From positions 53,326 through 117,325 of the forward strand of contig NZ_CADIJO010000018.1 of assembly GCF_902859705.1 (NCBI RefSeq): a stretch of 64,000 bases of DNA, given 5' to 3'. The notes beneath the pieces were generated by a model. The model did not search any database and was not told where the DNA came from. It worked only from the letters and a program-made list of their open reading frames with translations. Positions 62,201-64,000 of the stretch are shown here, one piece after another (the stretch's first letter is position 1; each line of letters opens with the position of its first letter). Made by a program: the position numbers and the translations under genes. This DNA is from Achromobacter deleyi (GTDB lineage Bacteria; Pseudomonadota; Gammaproteobacteria; Burkholderiales; Burkholderiaceae_B).

Positions 62201-62635
62201 CTAATCGATGGATGACCAATCCAGGTCCTCGGCATTCACCCATGCGACCTTGTGGGATTTTTCCAATGGATTCGTGAAAAAGTCATCCAGCACGGCAAAG
62301 GCCAGCGTCGGCGGCAGGCAAGAACCCAAAGGAAGATAGAGATCGGTGTCCGCATCCACGATGTCCTGCATTGCTTCGGCTTGCCCCACGCTGTACCAGC
62401 ACGATCCCGCCTTGGCATTGGGCACGTTGCAGTCATAGCGCAGAGAGATTCCCTTACCGAAATAATCCACGACGAAAAGCACCACCTCGCCGCCCTCGAA
62501 TCGACAGGTGAACTGGGCGTCACACCCATCCGCCTCCCAATCTGTTCTACGGTACGCCAGGAAGTACTTCGCATAGTCGGCAAGATTGGCCTCGGCGGTG
62601 TCGGGCAGGCCGGGGAATACAGCGGTGATTTTCAT
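62201..62635 (-). CDS. Hypothetical acidic protein, possibly an Imm1-like immunity protein
   Basis: A 144-residue acidic protein (MKITAVFPGLPDTAE start; LPPTLAFAVLDDFFTNPLEK and WVNAEDLDWSSID end). The aromatic-acidic composition and the DFF..EKS..VxWV ending recall Imm1-type immunity proteins, but I cannot confirm this. The ATG at 62635 has AGGGAAG upstream. It begins the different, AT-richer right end with its repeat array. Confidence 0.6.
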   Translation of the reverse strand: MKITAVFPGLPDTAEANLADYAKYFLAYRRTDWEADGCDAQFTCRFEGGEVVLFVVDYFGKGISLRYDCNVPNAKAGSCWYSVGQAEAMQDIVDADTDLYLPLGSCLPPTLAFAVLDDFFTNPLEKSHKVAWVNAEDLDWSSID

Positions 62636-62751
62636 TTGATCATCTTCCCTCATGTCCATCGCGTGTCTCACCCAGCGATGCGCTCAAACGATATCGCAAT
62701 TGCACACGCCCGAGATGCAGGCAATGCCCCCATCCGGCGAACGCCGATGTC

Positions 62752-62779
62752 GAAAACATAGTCTGACACTTTAATTTTC
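62752..62779. repeat. Copy R1 of the 26-bp repeat, followed by an empty 157-base spacer
   Basis: GAAAACATAGTCTGACACTT followed by TAATTTTC. It is the only unpaired copy. Bases 62636-62751 and 62780-62936 hold no gene I can support; the short open frames there end inside repeats and look like chance or a decayed cassette. Confidence 0.8.
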
Positions 62780-62936
62780 TCGGTGGGACTCAATTCGTAT
62801 CCCGTACCCGAATCCGGCAACCGCGACGCACTATTCCTCGTCCCTGTTCCGCGCCCGCTCCTGCAATCACACCTCCGGACGCAACCATTCCGCCCCCCCG
62901 GCAAGGCGAGTTGGTTGTTCTCCAACTCCAGCCGCA

Positions 62937-63008
62937 AAAATAAGGCGTCAGGCTACGTTTTCGGCGCTCAAGAGCGCTCTTTGAAAACGTAGCCTGACAC
63001 CTTATTTT
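62937..63008. repeat. Inverted repeat pair R2/R3 (26-bp arms, one mismatch)
   Basis: R2 (62937-62962) and R3 (62983-63008) share GTCAGGCTACGTTTTC in opposite orientation and match over 26 bases with one mismatch. The 20-base loop holds the palindrome AAGAGCGCTCTT. R3 supplies the TAA stop of the next gene to the right (63002-63301). It forms a large hairpin that may also terminate transcription. Confidence 0.85.
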
Positions 63009-63301
63009 GACAAGTTATTTTTGCGCCCGGATCTACTCAAACGACTAACAACATCATTCACTAGATCATCAACCAAAAATTCAGGACCAGAGATGGCAAT
63101 CCCGATGTAAGTCTCAGCATCTACTGTGATTAAATACCCATCCAACTCGAACCGCGCCTCATCCAATTCCTGAGAACCACCAATCCATGTCGATGCACTA
63201 ACGGCAGTGGCTTCTCTATATTTAAGCGCCGCAAGAAGCGCATCTCTGAGAGGTTGATCATACTCGTCCCCCAGGACTTGTCTAACATTTTTGATTGCCA
63301 T
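63002..63301 (-). CDS. Small hypothetical protein, cassette A
   Basis: A 99-residue protein (starts MAIKNVRQVLGDEYDQPL). It is acidic in the middle (ELDEARFELDGYLITVDAET) with a basic end (SRLSRSGRKNN). No family was recognised. Codon use is AT-richer than the rest of the window. Its stop lies within repeat R3 and its start is 12 bases from repeat R4, which are in the same orientation. That makes it a self-contained cassette flanked by direct repeats. An orphan immunity gene is possible. Confidence 0.6.
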   Translation of the reverse strand: MAIKNVRQVLGDEYDQPLRDALLAALKYREATAVSASTWIGGSQELDEARFELDGYLITVDAETYIGIAISGPEFLVDDLVNDVVSRLSRSGRKNNLSK

Positions 63302-63312
63302 GTCAGAACCTA

Positions 63313-63381
63313 AAAAATGTAGTCTGACGCTGAGATTTCCCTGGAAATTCGTGGAAAAACCTCAGTGTCAGACTACGTTTT
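63313..63381. repeat. Inverted repeat pair R4/R5
   Basis: R4 (about 63313-63339) and R5 (63353-63381) share the core GTAGTCTGAC in opposite orientation, with CTGAG/CTCAG and TTTCC/GGAAA extending the stem. The outer ends differ from the R2/R3 type (CTGAG instead of CTTAT), a second subtype. The 13-base loop contains part of ATTTCC/GGAAAT. Confidence 0.8.
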
Positions 63382-63412
63382 AAAAGAGCCCTCTTTAAGT
63401 CGAAATTTAAAT

Positions 63413-63703
63413 TTACACCTTATCTTCATTCTTTTTTTCAGTCTCACCATCTCTTGCGACGCCGCCTTCTGTCCTTTTTTCAAGCCAGCCCGGAGGATAA
63501 GGGGCACCCTCAAACGGCTTTATTCTTAATGCGGTCGCTTTTCCGGAAATCCCGCCGACGCCCGCCAGAACAAGGCCAACTAGGTAAATCCAACCGGTAT
63601 CCCATATCCTTACGTCCAAAAAAATCAAAGCGACACCGAAAATCGTAAGAACAAATTGACATACCGTCCTAATAGAACCATCTCGAATGAACCAATGTTT
63701 CAT
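63413..63703 (-). CDS. Small membrane protein, cassette B
   Basis: A 96-residue protein with two membrane segments (VCQFVLTIFGVALIFLDV and WIYLVGLVLAGVGGISG) and a charged cytoplasmic tail. ATG 63703 has GGAG six bases upstream. It is flanked by repeats R5 and R6 in direct orientation. No family was recognised. Small two-helix proteins are a common form of orphan immunity proteins, but the assignment is inference. Confidence 0.6.
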   Translation of the reverse strand: MKHWFIRDGSIRTVCQFVLTIFGVALIFLDVRIWDTGWIYLVGLVLAGVGGISGKATALRIKPFEGAPYPPGWLEKRTEGGVARDGETEKKNEDKV

Positions 63704-63734
63704 CCCTACTCCGCACTGGCCAAAAAAGAAAAAC

Positions 63735-63801
63735 AATGTGTCAGACTACGTTTTCACCAAGTCATCTTCAGGCCGAAAAAGTAGTCTGACACCTTATTTT
63801 C
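63735..63801. repeat. Inverted repeat pair R6/R7
   Basis: R6 (63735-63755) and R7 (63775-63801) share TGTCAGACTAC in opposite orientation, 21-bp arms with two mismatches and a 19-base loop. R7 is closest to the consensus, ending ACACCTTATTTTC. Confidence 0.85.
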
Positions 63802-63889
63802 GATTCATAAATCCGAGAGGCCAAATCAACAGCAACAGCCAATTTAATCTTGGCCGATCTATACCGAAGGGATTTCGCATAAGCACCCA

Positions 63890-64000
63890 TGACCTGCCCC
63901 CTTTCTCAGGGCCACTAGCTACTTAGTAGAGTCCAGGTTGGGGAGCATACCGCTCCGGTGGGTCAGGTTTCGATCAGCGGTCGAACCAGTCAAGGCACCT
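63890..64000. mobile_element. Probable terminus of an IS3-family (IS407-like) insertion sequence running off the right edge
   Basis: TGACCTGCCCCC at 63890-63901 matches, from memory, the terminal inverted repeat typical of IS407-group elements. The bases rightwards to the edge contain no full gene. A target-site copy of CCCA at 63886-63889 would fit the usual 4-bp duplication but the other end is not visible. Confidence 0.4.

Noticed and set aside
62668..62937. An 89-codon minus-strand frame between R1 and R2
   Set aside because: Part of it translates repeat R1, its start lies at the edge of R2, and the residue mix is not protein-like. It may be a decayed cassette.
62752..63801. The right-end repeats as a CRISPR array
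   Set aside because: Copies alternate in orientation, spacing is irregular, and genes lie between them; no cas genes are present.
63769..63890. A roughly 40-codon minus-strand frame running from the IS-like end into repeat R7
   Set aside because: Its ATG uses the first base of the presumed IS terminus and its end is repeat sequence, so it is most likely chance.
1..64000. tRNA, rRNA or replication-origin sequences
   Set aside because: None was recognised by eye on either strand; a covariance-model scan would be needed to exclude small RNAs.

Overview
The window is a 64 kb piece of a high-GC chromosome. The gene content points to a betaproteobacterium of the order Burkholderiales, most likely Alcaligenaceae (Achromobacter/Bordetella group). 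Supporting signs are two stand-alone Bug/TctC-type solute receptors, many one-component regulators (LysR, IclR, AraC, TetR, GntR), an RND pump operon and several short catabolic operons. This placement is inference from gene style; no rRNA or tRNA gene was seen.

Layout. 0-2.4 kb: an amide/urea-type ABC receptor (cut by the left edge) and a nitrilase-superfamily hydrolase behind a leader with a terminator hairpin, then a GFA-domain protein. 2.4-8.6 kb: VOC protein, DHA2 drug exporter, LtrA, an AraC regulator divergent from a methyltransferase, an IclR regulator. 8.8-12 kb: GMC dehydrogenase and MHS transporter. 12-18.7 kb: RND efflux operon (adaptor, pump, outer-membrane channel) with a divergent TetR regulator and two matching palindromes between them. 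18.7-21 kb: aldo/keto reductase and serine hydrolase. 21-28.9 kb: class-V aminotransferase, divergent GntR regulator and a five-gene dipeptide-type ABC transporter. 28.9-38.2 kb: regulators, a Bug receptor, small secreted and membrane proteins, DUF523, and a NYN-LOTUS protein. 38.4-40.3 kb: orphan MotA/MotB pair. 40.4-43.1 kb: two DGPF/YCII proteins, a VOC protein and an ECF42-type sigma factor. 43.1-53.1 kb: exporters, regulators, acetyltransferases, a GST and an RlaP-type nucleotidyltransferase. 53.4-58.1 kb: catabolic operon (Bug receptor, RidA, amidohydrolase, FAH, HpaH-like hydratase, HpaI-like aldolase) divergent from a flavin reductase-IclR pair. 58.7-61.5 kb: citrate synthase with an N-terminal HTH, divergent from a family III CoA-transferase.

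The right end (about 62.2-64 kb) is different. It is AT-richer and carries small unrecognised minus-strand genes separated by seven copies of a roughly 26-bp repeat, six of them arranged as three hairpin pairs. It ends in what looks like the terminus of an IS3-family (IS407-like) insertion sequence. This has the look of an orphan immunity-gene or cassette array next to a polymorphic toxin locus, and is the best candidate for an undescribed system here.

Regulatory logic is unusually readable. Candidate operators sit in several divergent promoters: AraC direct repeats at 6633-6664, TetR palindromes at 17943-17960 and 18034-18051, GntR sites at 22206-22216 and 22373-22383, and a perfect 17-bp palindrome at 60008-60024. 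A candidate ECF promoter lies at 40883-40909.
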